A stretch of DNA of 64,000 nt, from the NCBI GenBank assembly GCA_947501105.1, contig CANMUP010000002.1, forward strand, positions 682,001 through 746,000, given 5' to 3'. The position numbers and the translations under genes are program-made. The stretch's first letter is position 1. The number at the start of each line of letters is the position of its first letter. The DNA comes from an uncultured Flaviramulus sp. Lineage in GTDB: Bacteria; Bacteroidota; Bacteroidia; Flavobacteriales; Flavobacteriaceae. Of this stretch, positions 23,129-32,585 are shown in pieces. The notes under the pieces were generated by a model, which was not told the DNA's origin, made no database searches, and was given only the letters and a program-made list of their open reading frames with translations.

Positions 23129-24001
23129 TTAAAATATATTTCTAGTCCCAGTAAAATTCTGTCTAAACTCTGATGGTGTACAATTTTGCCTTTTCTTAAA
23201 TACTCGGTTGAAATTGGAAATGTTATTGAAACCGCATTTGAAACAGATTTCAGAGACACTATCATTAGTTTCAATAAGTTGTCTTGTTGCAAAGCCTAAA
23301 CGAAGATCATTTACAAATTCGATAAAAGTCTTACCAGTACGTTGCTTAATTAATCTGCTAAAAGAAATTACCGTCATATTTATTATAGAAGCTGCCTCTT
23401 CAACTTTAATTTTTTGAGCATAATTCTCTTTAATGTAATTGTAGACTTTTTCAATGCGTTTACTATTATGAAAATCGTTTTGATCTTCAAAGGAGATATT
23501 AGTTAGCATTTTTTTATTTCTAGAAATAGCTAAATCATATAAGAGTGATTGAAAATCTAGAAAATTATCAAACCCACTTTTCTTACTTATTAAAATAAGT
23601 TTGTCTTCAACATTCTTCGCTGTCTCTTCAGAGAATAAAATGCCATGGTTAGCTGCTCTAAACAATTCTCTAATAGGTTTAAATATATTTTTATTTAGTA
23701 TTTCTTCATCAAATAGATATCTTGGAAATTGAATAGTTATTTCATGTAGTACTTTTTTGGTGTCATTTTTATGGTTTTCCCATCCATGGTATACATTGGG
23801 TCCAACCATAACTAATTCATATCCTTCTATCTCTCCAATATGGTCACCGATAACCCTTTTTGCTCCTTTCGCATTTCGTATAAAATTGATCTCATATTCG
23901 GGGTGAAAATGAATTGGAAAATCAAAATCATTTCGTTCTCTATCAAACACTAAAAAGCAATCATTCTCTTTAAGCGGTGTAATTTCTCTATGCACATCCA
24001 T
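23129..24001 (-). CDS. AraC family transcriptional regulator of the PUL
   Basis: 290 residues. The N-terminal cupin-like sensor domain (about 15-100) includes FDFPIHFHPEYEINFIRNAKG and GDHIGEIEGYELVMVGPNVY then HGW, the sugar-binding barrel found in AraC regulators of sugar genes. The C-terminal DNA-binding domain (about 190-285) has two helix-turn-helix motifs: VEEAASIINMTVISFSRLIK then RTGKTFIEFVNDLRL, and VSEICFKCGFNNISNFNRVF then KRQNCTPSEFRQNF, the AraC signature. It is divergent from susC at 24378. A 16-bp direct repeat with a 21-bp period lies in the shared spacer and is the best candidate for its operator. It probably senses an oligosaccharide released by the locus. Confidence 0.93.
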   Translation of the reverse strand: MDVHREITPLKENDCFLVFDRERNDFDFPIHFHPEYEINFIRNAKGAKRVIGDHIGEIEGYELVMVGPNVYHGWENHKNDTKKVLHEITIQFPRYLFDEEILNKNIFKPIRELFRAANHGILFSEETAKNVEDKLILISKKSGFDNFLDFQSLLYDLAISRNKKMLTNISFEDQNDFHNSKRIEKVYNYIKENYAQKIKVEEAASIINMTVISFSRLIKQRTGKTFIEFVNDLRLGFATRQLIETNDSVSEICFKCGFNNISNFNRVFKKRQNCTPSEFRQNFTGTRNIF

Positions 24002-24377
24002 TGGTTTTGTTTTAATTATATGTAAAAATATAATATTTTCTGATATAATAGTATATGTTTGTAATCTTTTTTATACACATGACTGCTTTAATATAGAATT
24101 ACATAAAATATTATGAATCAAATCATTATAATTTTATTTTACGTTGTACAAGTAATTATTAAATCATAATTATATATAAATTAAAATTAAATTGTTGTAA
24201 AAGTATCGTTAATTGATGTAAAAATACTTGTGTGTAGTTAGGTGTTAATCTAGTTTTGGATAATATTTATTTGTGAAAAAATTGTAAATAAATTGTAAAC
24301 TCAAAAAATTTTAATCCAAAGGTTTATTTAATATGACTCTTAAATAAATCTTGTAAAATCTAAATCATGTATTAATT
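24002..24377. other. divergent regulatory spacer between araC-type gene and susC
   Basis: 376 bp, very AT-rich, no ORF. It contains the 21-bp-period direct repeat at 24191-24227 and a second repeated heptamer, ATTGTAAA at 24281-24288 and 24292-24299, one helical turn apart. No exact TAnnTTTG box was found, which fits an activator-dependent promoter. Confidence 0.55.
24191..24227. promoter_or_regulatory. candidate AraC-type operator (direct repeats, 21-bp period)
   Basis: ATTGtTGTAAAAgTAt (24191-24206) and ATTGaTGTAAAAaTAc (24212-24227) match at 13 of 16 positions with starts exactly 21 bp apart, two helical turns. That is the arrangement expected for tandem half-sites of an AraC dimer. It lies about 150 bp before the susC ATG. 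Confidence 0.5.
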
Positions 24378-27374
24378 ATGAAAAAAAATCTTCGATCTAT
24401 TTTAATGATTTTGTTTCTTGTCTCCTGTTGGACAACCTATGGACAGAACAAGACAATAAATGGTAAGGTTCTCGATGAATCGCAGCAACCACTACCAGGT
24501 GCCAATGTTCTAGTAAAAGGAACATCAAATGGCGCGCAAACAGATTTTGATGGAAACTTCTCAATAGTGGCAAACTCTAATGCTATATTGGTTGTTTCTT
24601 ACTTAGGTTTTGTATCTAAAGAAGTTTCGGTTAATGGTCAAGACCAAATTACAATAACATTAAAGGAAGATGTTTCTCGTTTAGATGAAATCGTTGTTGT
24701 CGGTTACGGTACTGTGAAAAAGAGTGATTTAACTGGTTCTGTGTCCTCTGTAAAGGCAGAAGATATTAATGCAGTTCCTGTAAGTTCACTTGACCAAGCT
24801 CTACAAGGAAGAGCTAGTGGTGTAAGTGTGGTGCAAAATAGTGGGGTTCCTGGAGCTCCTACTACCATTCGTATTAGAGGGATAAACTCTGTGCAAGGTT
24901 CTAATTCACCATTAGTGATTATTGATGGATTTCCAGTAGAAGGAGGCTTAGAAGGCTTAAACCCTGCTGATGTTGAGCGTATTGAAATATTAAAAGATGC
25001 TTCTTCTACAGCAATATATGGTGCTAGAGGAACAAATGGTGTTATTATAGTATCAACAAAAAAAGGAAAAGAAGGAAAATTTGAAATAACTTATGATAGT
25101 TATTATGGTATTCAAGAACAATCTAAAAAGTTAGATTTATTAAATGCGCAACAATTTGTTCAAATTGCAAATATAAGAGCTGTTAATGATGGATTGTCTG
25201 GTTTGTATTTTCCTAATGCTTCAGAAGTTTCGAATACAGATTGGATAGATGAGTTGTTTGACCCTTCTCCTGTTCAAAGTCATACTTTAACACTGGTAGC
25301 TGGTAACGAGCGTATCAAAACATCACAATCATTCAACTACTTTAATCAAGATGGTATTTTAAAGAATAGTGGTTTTGAAAGGGCTTCTTTTAGAAATAAT
25401 ACTGAAGCTAAATTAAATGATTGGCTTACGGTAGGTAATAGTTTGATTTTGTCAAGATCAGATAGAGAGTTTAGTAATGATGGAGGTAATAGAGCGGTTA
25501 GTGAGGCGCATATAGCATCTCCTACAGAGCCTGTGTATAACGCAGATGGAACTTATAATGATATTGTTGAAAATGATTATTCTAGTTTTCAATATGCACC
25601 TAGTGCTTTAGATAATCCTATGAAGTGGATTAACGAATATCAAGACGAAATTCTGCAAACACGTATCTTTAATAACTTTTATGGTTTATTTACTTTAACG
25701 CCAAATTTAACATTTAAATCGACCATTGGTGTAGATTATACTAGTGAGCATTCTAAAAGGTTTATTGGAAGTCAATTAATAGATGGAGCTCCTGCGGCTC
25801 GAGCTTTTAGAGGGGCAGAAGAAAGATACTCTTTACTTAATGAAAATACGTTTAACTATAATAATACTTTTGGTAATCATAAGGTAGATGCCTTACTAGG
25901 TTATACTTGGCAGAAATTTAGAGGTACTTTTTTAGCAGCGTCCTCAACTGGGTTTGCTTCAGAGGGAACTGGTGCGGAAAGATTGCAAGATGGGTCCTTA
26001 CCAGGAACACCAGTATCTGGTAGTTGGGACTCTGGAATAGCTTCTATATTAGGTAGAGTTAATTATTCTTTTAAAGATAAATATTTACTTCAATTCACAT
26101 ATCGTAATGATTGGTCTTCTAGATTTGCTGATGGGAATAAAAGAAGTGGGTTTCCTTCTGCTGCTGTAGCTTGGAAGCTTACAAATGAAGATTTTATGAA
26201 TGAGATAGACTGGATTTCTAATGTAAAACTTAGAGCAAGTTGGGGTTTAACTGGAGAACAAGGTATTGATTCTTACGGAACCTTGTCTAGAGTGTTTTCT
26301 GAGAGTGTAAATATAGGAGTAAAAGATGTTGGGTTTGTACCTGGAACACCAGCAAATAAAGATTTAAAATGGGAAACTACAGAGCAATTTGATTTTGGAG
26401 TAGATTTTGGAATTTTAAATAATCGCGTACGTTTTACTTTTGATTATTATTATAAGAAAACATCAGATTTATTGGCTTTTGTCAACCTGCCTTCTTCAAC
26501 TGGATTCACAGATATTACACAAAATATTGGAGAGATGGAGAATAAAGGTATGGAGTTTAGTATTGATGCAAATATTGTAAATAATGATGATTTAAGTTGG
26601 AATTCGACTTTTCAATTGTCAAAAAACAAGAATAAAGTTTTAAAACTTAGCAGAGGTGCCGATATTTTTCCTGGTAGAGTTACTAACTTGATTTCAGGAT
26701 TTCATATTGTAAGAGAAGGCTTGCCTATATCATCATTTTACGGTTTTGTAAACGATGGCTATGATAGTGACGGAAATAACCAATATTTAGATTTTGCAGG
26801 TACAGATGCTAATGGAGATATAGTGATGCAGCCTGATGGTCAGGTTACTGAAGCAGACCGAAGAGTTTTGGGAAGTCCACATCCTGATTTTACCTTTGGT
26901 TTTGGTAATACGTTTAAGTATAAAAACTTATCGTTAAATATATTTATTGAGGGTGCTCAAGGGTTTGATATTGTTTGGGGTAGAAAATTTATCTTAAAAA
27001 ATTCATTTTCTAGAGGAGCAAATCAATTAACAGATGTTTTAAATCATTGGACACCTACAAATACAACTAATGCTTCAAGTCCAATAATAAAAAGTAATGG
27101 AGATTTTAGAGGCTCATCTGAGTTTATTGAAGATGGATCTTATATTAAAATAAGAACTATAAATTTAGCTTATAGTATTCCAACTGATAAAATTTCATGG
27201 CTAAATAGTGCTCAAGTATATATAAATGCACAAAACATGTTCACTTTCACTAAGTATTCTGGTTATGATCCAGAAGTGCAGGCATTTGGAGGTGGTGATT
27301 TACGATTGGGAGTAGATAATAATGTATACCCTAGTACAAAAGTGGTTTCTATGGGAGTAAGAATAGGTATTTAA
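24378..27374 (+). CDS. SusC/RagA family TonB-linked outer-membrane transporter
   Basis: 998 residues. The signal peptide is MKKNLRSILMILFLVSCWTTYGQ. A CarboxypepD_reg-like domain follows (INGKVLDESQQPLPGANVLV, then GTSNGAQTDFDGNFSI, about 27-100). The TonB-box/plug start is LDEIVVVGYGTVKKSDLTGS about 107-126, and the plug has VIIDGFPVEGGLEGLNP then VERIEILKDASSTAIYGARG. The rest is the 22-strand barrel, ending in an aromatic-poor VSMGVRIGI strand. It imports oligosaccharides across the outer membrane with the SusD protein encoded 12 bp downstream. It lacks an STN domain, so control is by the divergent AraC-type regulator rather than a sigma/anti-sigma pair. Confidence 0.96.
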   Translation: MKKNLRSILMILFLVSCWTTYGQNKTINGKVLDESQQPLPGANVLVKGTSNGAQTDFDGNFSIVANSNAILVVSYLGFVSKEVSVNGQDQITITLKEDVSRLDEIVVVGYGTVKKSDLTGSVSSVKAEDINAVPVSSLDQALQGRASGVSVVQNSGVPGAPTTIRIRGINSVQGSNSPLVIIDGFPVEGGLEGLNPADVERIEILKDASSTAIYGARGTNGVIIVSTKKGKEGKFEITYDSYYGIQEQSKKLDLLNAQQFVQIANIRAVNDGLSGLYFPNASEVSNTDWIDELFDPSPVQSHTLTLVAGNERIKTSQSFNYFNQDGILKNSGFERASFRNNTEAKLNDWLTVGNSLILSRSDREFSNDGGNRAVSEAHIASPTEPVYNADGTYNDIVENDYSSFQYAPSALDNPMKWINEYQDEILQTRIFNNFYGLFTLTPNLTFKSTIGVDYTSEHSKRFIGSQLIDGAPAARAFRGAEERYSLLNENTFNYNNTFGNHKVDALLGYTWQKFRGTFLAASSTGFASEGTGAERLQDGSLPGTPVSGSWDSGIASILGRVNYSFKDKYLLQFTYRNDWSSRFADGNKRSGFPSAAVAWKLTNEDFMNEIDWISNVKLRASWGLTGEQGIDSYGTLSRVFSESVNIGVKDVGFVPGTPANKDLKWETTEQFDFGVDFGILNNRVRFTFDYYYKKTSDLLAFVNLPSSTGFTDITQNIGEMENKGMEFSIDANIVNNDDLSWNSTFQLSKNKNKVLKLSRGADIFPGRVTNLISGFHIVREGLPISSFYGFVNDGYDSDGNNQYLDFAGTDANGDIVMQPDGQVTEADRRVLGSPHPDFTFGFGNTFKYKNLSLNIFIEGAQGFDIVWGRKFILKNSFSRGANQLTDVLNHWTPTNTTNASSPIIKSNGDFRGSSEFIEDGSYIKIRTINLAYSIPTDKISWLNSAQVYINAQNMFTFTKYSGYDPEVQAFGGGDLRLGVDNNVYPSTKVVSMGVRIGI

Positions 27375-27386
27375 AAAAATAGAAAA

Positions 27387-28850
27387 ATGAAAACAAAGTT
27401 TATTTTAATCCTTATAGGATTGTCTTTAGTATTTACATCTTGTGAAGATGCTTATACTGAAGATGCAGTAGCAGTTTTATCGCCAGAAAGTTTAAATTCT
27501 GAAAAAGGAGCCCTTGCATTGCTTAAAGGTGCTTATGGAGGTTTGCAATTACGTAGCTACTATCAGCAAGATTTTTTAATGCAAGCTGAAGTACGTAGTG
27601 AGTATATGATGGCTAGAGGTAGTTGGGCAGACGTAGGACGTTATGACCTTGTTGCAAGAAGTCGAAGCAGAATTAATGATGCTTGGGATGATATGTTTAA
27701 TGCAGTGAATAGAGCAAATTCAGTTATTGAAACTGTTCCTACCTTTTCAATAAGTGATGAATTAAAAACATTATACGTAGCTGAAGCTAAGGCTTTACGA
27801 GGACTGCATTACTTTAATATAGTGCGTTCATGGGGAGGAGTACCTTTGCGCCTTGTGCCACTATCAAATTTAGATGATATTGGGTTAGCTAAATCCAGTG
27901 AAACTGAAATTTATAACCAAGTCATTAAAGACTTATCTGATGCAATTGGCTCTAATGCTTTACCTGCGAAGTTTACAGGAGGTGATCAAGGAAGGTTAGG
28001 TTTGCATGCTGCAAAAGCTATTTTGGCACATGTGCATTTAACACTTGGGAATTACAGTGAAAGTGCCACTCTTACAAAAGAGATTATTGATTCGGGTGCG
28101 TTTCAATTAGAATCAGATTTGGCGACGGTGTTTTCTCCAGAAGCTAATGCTACACATTCAGGCGAACTATTATCAGTCGTATGGGTAAGAGATGGCTCTA
28201 GTGGAATGAGATTGCTTAGTTTTATGCATAATTCAAGTCTTGGGTATTCATCTGCAGGATGGAGAGTTTTACTTGGTAACCTAGATGCTCCTATAATTAC
28301 TTCTCAATGGGATGACACTGATTTAAGAAAGAACTTTACGCTTTATAATACACCAGAAGAATTAGCGGTATTATCGGCAGATGTACCAATGTTGTTTAAG
28401 AAATATATAGATAGAGATGGAGCAGGTCAAAATGCTCATGGAAATAATCAGTCTATTTACAGGTATGCAGATGTATTAACAATGCATGCTTGGGCAGATG
28501 CTATGGCTAATGGTGGGCCAACTGCAGCTGCTTATGAATCATTAAATCAAGTACGTCGTAGAGGTTATGGTGTAGATATTACTACTCCAGATGCAGGTAT
28601 AGATTATTCTGGGTTAACTCAAGACGAGTTTATGGATGCGGTTTGGAATGAAAGAGCTTGGGAGTTTGTTATGGAAGCAAAGCGCTGGTATGATTTAAAA
28701 TTGATGCCTAGAGATAAGGCTGTTGGAATTATAAATGATGCAAATCTAGGTGCAGACTTTACAGATACAGATTGGTTATACCCTATACCGCAGCAAGAAA
28801 TTGATAATAATGATGAAATGACTAATGCCGATCAAAATCCGGGATATTAA
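27387..28850 (+). CDS. SusD/RagB family glycan-binding lipoprotein
   Basis: 487 residues. MKTKFILILIGLSLVFTSC ends in a lipobox (Cys19), so the protein is a surface lipoprotein that caps the SusC barrel. The TPR-rich SusD fold is visible in LYVAEAKALRGLHYFNIVRSWGGVPL about 129-154, a diagnostic block (EAk.lRa..yf.lv...G.vPl), and in the C-terminal AWNERAWEFVMEAKRWYDLK-like segment near 424-443 with LYPIPQQEIDNNDEMTNADQ and NPGY as the end, the standard SusD terminus. It lies 12 bp after susC and is closed by the terminator at 28895-28923, which would limit expression of the enzyme genes behind it. Confidence 0.95.
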   Translation: MKTKFILILIGLSLVFTSCEDAYTEDAVAVLSPESLNSEKGALALLKGAYGGLQLRSYYQQDFLMQAEVRSEYMMARGSWADVGRYDLVARSRSRINDAWDDMFNAVNRANSVIETVPTFSISDELKTLYVAEAKALRGLHYFNIVRSWGGVPLRLVPLSNLDDIGLAKSSETEIYNQVIKDLSDAIGSNALPAKFTGGDQGRLGLHAAKAILAHVHLTLGNYSESATLTKEIIDSGAFQLESDLATVFSPEANATHSGELLSVVWVRDGSSGMRLLSFMHNSSLGYSSAGWRVLLGNLDAPIITSQWDDTDLRKNFTLYNTPEELAVLSADVPMLFKKYIDRDGAGQNAHGNNQSIYRYADVLTMHAWADAMANGGPTAAAYESLNQVRRRGYGVDITTPDAGIDYSGLTQDEFMDAVWNERAWEFVMEAKRWYDLKLMPRDKAVGIINDANLGADFTDTDWLYPIPQQEIDNNDEMTNADQNPGY

Positions 28851-28894
28851 TAAAAGTTCATATTTAGTTTGAATTAGTTTAGTTTTTTTTAAGG

Positions 28895-28923
28895 CAACCC
28901 AGTATAAAGCTGGGTTGTTTTTA
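28895..28923 (+). terminator. terminator after the susCD pair
   Basis: 8-bp stem (CAACCCAG with CTGGGTTG), 7-nt loop and a run of Ts. It separates susCD from the sulfatase-led enzyme operon; partial read-through is common at this place in PULs. Confidence 0.85.
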
Positions 28924-29024
28924 CTAGAACTTTATATGATTTGTTTTAAAATAAGAATTTGAAACCACCTCCTTATTATTCATGAAAATAAAGTAATTTA
29001 GAATTGAATTAACTTTTAAAAGAA

Positions 29025-30581
29025 ATGAAAAAATATAGAATATTAGTCACCATAATTGCTTTTGTAACGGTATTTAATTTTGTGTTTGGTCAAGAAAATA
29101 AAAAACCAAATATAATTTATATAATGTCTGATGATCATGCATCACATGCTATAAGTGCTTACAATGGTATTTATAAAGATGTAGCACCAACGCCAAATAT
29201 CGATAGATTGGCAAATGAGGGAATGCTACTTTCAAATACATTTTGCACTAACAGCATTTGTGGACCTAGTAGAGCTGCTATTTTAACAGGTAAGTATAGT
29301 CATCAAAATAGTTTTTATAAAAATGAAGGTGGAGATCCTTTCGATGGAAGCCAAGAAACATTTCCAAAAATACTTCAAAAAGAAGGTTATGCAACAGCAG
29401 TTATAGGTAAGTGGCATTTGTGGAGTGAACCAACAGGTTTCGATTATTTTAAGTACCATACACTTAATGGTGAGCAGGGTAGCTATTGGAACCCTGTTTA
29501 TAATGATAACGGAGAAAAAGTTCAAGAAAAAGGGTATGCTACCAATTTAACAGGTGATTTTGCTTTAGATTGGTTAGAAAACAAACGAGATAAGACCAAG
29601 CCATTTATGCTTATGTTTCAATTTAAGGCACCGCACAGACCTTGGTATCCTGATGAAAAATATAAAGAATTGTTTGAAGGTATAGAAATGCCTTATCCAG
29701 AAACATTTAATGATGATTATAAAACAAGAGAGTTAACAGCGGGTAAAACCATGATGACTATTGAAAATCATCTAGCAAATAAAGACTTAAAAATTACACC
29801 ACCAGAAGGGTTGTCTCCAGAAGAATATCAAAAATGGTTAAGAATTGGAGATAAAGGAGAACATGTATCACCATCTGATACCTTAAAAGGTAAAGCTTTA
29901 AAGAAGTGGAAGTATCAAAAGTACATTAAAGATTATCTGGCCTGTATTAGATCTGTAGATGATAATATTGGAAGGTTACTTAAATATTTAGATGAAGCAG
30001 GTTTATCAGAAAGCACGATTGTTGTCTATACTGCAGACCAAGGGTTTTATTTAGGAGATCATGGTTGGTATGACAAACGATTTATGTATGAACAATCTTT
30101 AAGAATGCCTTTTATTATTAGATATCCTGGAAAAATTGAAGCGAATCAAAAAAATGATGATATCAATTTAAATATTGATTTTGCGCCCACCATTTTAGAT
30201 ATGGCAGGAGTTGAAACCCCTAAGGAAATGCAGGGTAAAAGTTTTGCTTCTAACCTAATGGGGGAAAAAGAAAAATGTTGGAGAGATGCCATGTATTATC
30301 ATTATTACGAATACCCAAAATGGCATAACGTACAACCGCATTATGGTATTAGAACAGACAGATATAAACTCATCCACTTTTATTATGATATTGATGTTTG
30401 GGAGTTATATGATTTAAAGGAAGACCCTAATGAATTAACTAATTTGTATGGGAATGAAGATAAAAAAGGATTGATTAAGAAGTTAAAAAGAAAGCTATTT
30501 AAACTTCAAAAAGAATATGGAGATGATATCTCTCTTGAAGAAATGAGAGAGGCTACAAGAAAGGGAATGATAAAATATTAA
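29025..30581 (+). CDS. secreted S1 family sulfatase (CxPSR type)
   Basis: 518 residues. Signal peptide MKKYRILVTIIAFVTVFNFVFGQ. Type I sulfatases use a formylglycine made from a Cys to remove sulfate esters from sugars. PNIIYIMSDDHASHAISAYNG at 28-48 holds the metal-binding DD. SICGPSRAAILTGKYS at 77-92 is the maturation motif with Cys79 in C-G-P-S-R. YATAVIGKWHL near 120 has the conserved K.H pair, and IVVYTADQGFYLGDHGWYDKR holds the metal-binding D-Q/GxxLGDH block. The C-terminal DVWELYDLKEDPNELTNLYG is the standard S1 tail. It opens a run of co-directional genes spaced 1-67 bp that ends at 46933, and so is probably the first gene of the enzyme operon. Confidence 0.93.
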   Translation: MKKYRILVTIIAFVTVFNFVFGQENKKPNIIYIMSDDHASHAISAYNGIYKDVAPTPNIDRLANEGMLLSNTFCTNSICGPSRAAILTGKYSHQNSFYKNEGGDPFDGSQETFPKILQKEGYATAVIGKWHLWSEPTGFDYFKYHTLNGEQGSYWNPVYNDNGEKVQEKGYATNLTGDFALDWLENKRDKTKPFMLMFQFKAPHRPWYPDEKYKELFEGIEMPYPETFNDDYKTRELTAGKTMMTIENHLANKDLKITPPEGLSPEEYQKWLRIGDKGEHVSPSDTLKGKALKKWKYQKYIKDYLACIRSVDDNIGRLLKYLDEAGLSESTIVVYTADQGFYLGDHGWYDKRFMYEQSLRMPFIIRYPGKIEANQKNDDINLNIDFAPTILDMAGVETPKEMQGKSFASNLMGEKEKCWRDAMYYHYYEYPKWHNVQPHYGIRTDRYKLIHFYYDIDVWELYDLKEDPNELTNLYGNEDKKGLIKKLKRKLFKLQKEYGDDISLEEMREATRKGMIKY

Positions 30582-30586
30582 ATAGA

Positions 30587-31405
30587 ATGAACAAATTATA
30601 CATAATACCTATTATCCTTTTCTTTTTTAATTGCAAGGAAGCAAAAAAGGAACAACAAAACAGTAGTGATATAGCTACTATGTCAAATATAGTATCCTTT
30701 TGGGATTTCGGAACAGAAACTCCATTTACAGCTAGTGGAAAGTGGAAATATACGCTTAAAAAAGGGAATGATCTTGTGATCGTTGATGAAATAAAAGGTG
30801 TTAAATGTATTGATATTAAAGAGGGAGGATATTTATTTATCCCAAGAAAAGATTGTCCAGCATTAGATTTTCATGGTAAAAACTCAAAATTTACAATTAT
30901 TGCAAAAGTAAATCGAAAAGAAAAATCATACGAACAGTGCGAGGCTATTGCTGGTATGTGGAATGAAACACAAAAAAAAAGACAATATTACCTTTTTCTA
31001 AATTTATTACAAAAAGAAAGTGGAGACCAAGTATGTGGTCATGTATCTGATGTTGGAGGGCCAACTCCAGGACATAAATGGGCAAGAGATGCTTCTATTG
31101 GTAAAACACCAGTAGAGTATGGACAATGGGTAACAGTGGCTTTTACTTTTGATGGTCAGCTTGCTAAATCATATTTAAATGGAAAATTAGATTCAAGAGA
31201 AGGATTAAACCCATATGAATTTAATCACGAGTTGTTCGATGGAGGAAATGAAGGTGCAGACTTTACAGTAGGCGCAGTAGATAGACTTGGAGAAATAGGA
31301 AACTTTTTTGTTGGAGGTATTGCCCAACTTGCAGTTTTCAATAGAGCTTTATCAGAAAAAGAAATAGAAACTTTAACAGTTAATTTAAATACAGAAAGTA
31401 AATAA
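30587..31405 (+). CDS. LamG/concanavalin-like domain lipoprotein
   Basis: 272 residues. MNKLYIIPIILFFFNC is a short lipoprotein signal with Cys16. The rest looks like one ConA-like lectin/LamG jelly roll of about 200 residues: LDFHGKNSKFTIIAKVNRKE, YGQWVTVAFTFDGQLAKSYLNGKLD (the canonical W..va.tfdg...kiYlNG block) and GNFFVGGIAQLAVFNRALSEKEI followed by ETL at the end. Such domains bind glycans or act with hydrolases at the cell surface. No catalytic residues of a known GH can be pointed to. It sits 5 bp after the sulfatase and 4 bp before GH130, so it is surely translated with them. It could be a surface glycan-binding protein or an unassigned enzyme. Confidence 0.75.
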   Translation: MNKLYIIPIILFFFNCKEAKKEQQNSSDIATMSNIVSFWDFGTETPFTASGKWKYTLKKGNDLVIVDEIKGVKCIDIKEGGYLFIPRKDCPALDFHGKNSKFTIIAKVNRKEKSYEQCEAIAGMWNETQKKRQYYLFLNLLQKESGDQVCGHVSDVGGPTPGHKWARDASIGKTPVEYGQWVTVAFTFDGQLAKSYLNGKLDSREGLNPYEFNHELFDGGNEGADFTVGAVDRLGEIGNFFVGGIAQLAVFNRALSEKEIETLTVNLNTESK

Positions 31406-31409
31406 ACTA

Positions 31410-32585
31410 ATGAGTAAAGAAAGATTGGATGCATTAAAAAATGCACATGATAAACATATTAATAGAGTAAACACAAAAGAGACATTGTCAAATGGCATTT
31501 ATGATAAATATACTTCCCCAATTCTAACCACAGAGCATATTCCCTTAGATTGGAGATATGACTTGAATTTAGAGTCAAATAAATATATGATGCAACGTAT
31601 AGGTGTTAACGCTGTGTTTAATTCTGGTGCCATAAAATGGAATGATAAATACGTGTTGGTTGCTCGTGTTGAAGGGTGGGATAGAAAATCATATTTCGCA
31701 ATTGCAGAAAGCCCAAACGGAATTGATAATTTTAAGTTTTGGAAAAACCCAATAGTTTTACCACAAACCGAAAATCCAGATATTAATGTGTACGATATGC
31801 GTTTAACACAGCATGAAGATGGCTGGGTTTATGGTGTTTTTTGTACAGAAAGAAAAGATCCAAACGCACCAGCTGGAGATACTAGTTCTGCCATTGCAGG
31901 AGCTGGTATTGTGAGAACAAAAGATTTGATTAATTGGGAACGCCTTCCAGATTTAATATCCAAAGCAGGTCAACAACGTAATGTGGTATTGCATCCTGAA
32001 TTTGTAAATGGTAAATATGCATTTTACACAAGACCTCAAGACGGATTTATTGAAGTTGGTGGTGGAGGTGGCATAGGCCTTGGATTTGTAAATTTTATGG
32101 AAAATCCTATTGTTCAAAATGAAACAATCATTAACAATAAGGAGTACCATACCATTTACGAAATGAAAAATGGTTTAGGACCTGCTCCCATAAAAACAGA
32201 AGATGGTTGGCTGCACTTGGCACATGGTGTGCGTAATACAGCTGCTGGTTTGCGCTATACATTGTATATGTTCATGACTAGTTTAGAAGAAATTTCTAAA
32301 ATTACATATTTGCCAGGGGGCTATTTTATGGCACCGGAAAATGAAGAAAGAATAGGAGATGTATCTAATGTGTTATTTTCAAACGGTTGGATTCAAGATA
32401 GTGACGGCACAGTATATATTTATTATGCGTCTTCAGATACTCGAATGCATGTTGCGACTTCTAATATAGATCGTTTGATAGATTATGTAAAAAACACACC
32501 TGCCGATAATTTTAGATCTGAAGAATCTGTCAAAGCAATTAATGCATTAATATTTAAAAACTCAAAAACAACCAGTGACATATAA
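31410..32585 (+). CDS. GH130 mannoside phosphorylase (4-O-beta-mannosyl-glucose phosphorylase-like)
   Basis: 391 residues, no signal peptide, so cytoplasmic. GH130 enzymes phosphorolyse beta-mannosides to mannose 1-phosphate. The five-bladed propeller is visible: NAVFNSGAIKWNDKYVLVAR then VEGWDRKSYFAIAES, and INVYDMRLTQHEDGWVYGVF at 125-144, where Asp129 is at the position of the general acid. RKDLINWERLPD-like and VVLHPEFVNGKYAFYTRPQD blocks follow, then APIKTEDGWLHLAHGVRNTA and YLPGGYFMAPENEERIGDVS, with the phosphate-binding His and Arg of subfamily 1. The length and these blocks fit GH130_1, the mannosyl-glucose phosphorylases. Its stop codon overlaps the start of the epimerase gene by 11 bp, the classic partner in the mannobiose route. 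Confidence 0.88.
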   Translation: MSKERLDALKNAHDKHINRVNTKETLSNGIYDKYTSPILTTEHIPLDWRYDLNLESNKYMMQRIGVNAVFNSGAIKWNDKYVLVARVEGWDRKSYFAIAESPNGIDNFKFWKNPIVLPQTENPDINVYDMRLTQHEDGWVYGVFCTERKDPNAPAGDTSSAIAGAGIVRTKDLINWERLPDLISKAGQQRNVVLHPEFVNGKYAFYTRPQDGFIEVGGGGGIGLGFVNFMENPIVQNETIINNKEYHTIYEMKNGLGPAPIKTEDGWLHLAHGVRNTAAGLRYTLYMFMTSLEEISKITYLPGGYFMAPENEERIGDVSNVLFSNGWIQDSDGTVYIYYASSDTRMHVATSNIDRLIDYVKNTPADNFRSEESVKAINALIFKNSKTTSDI

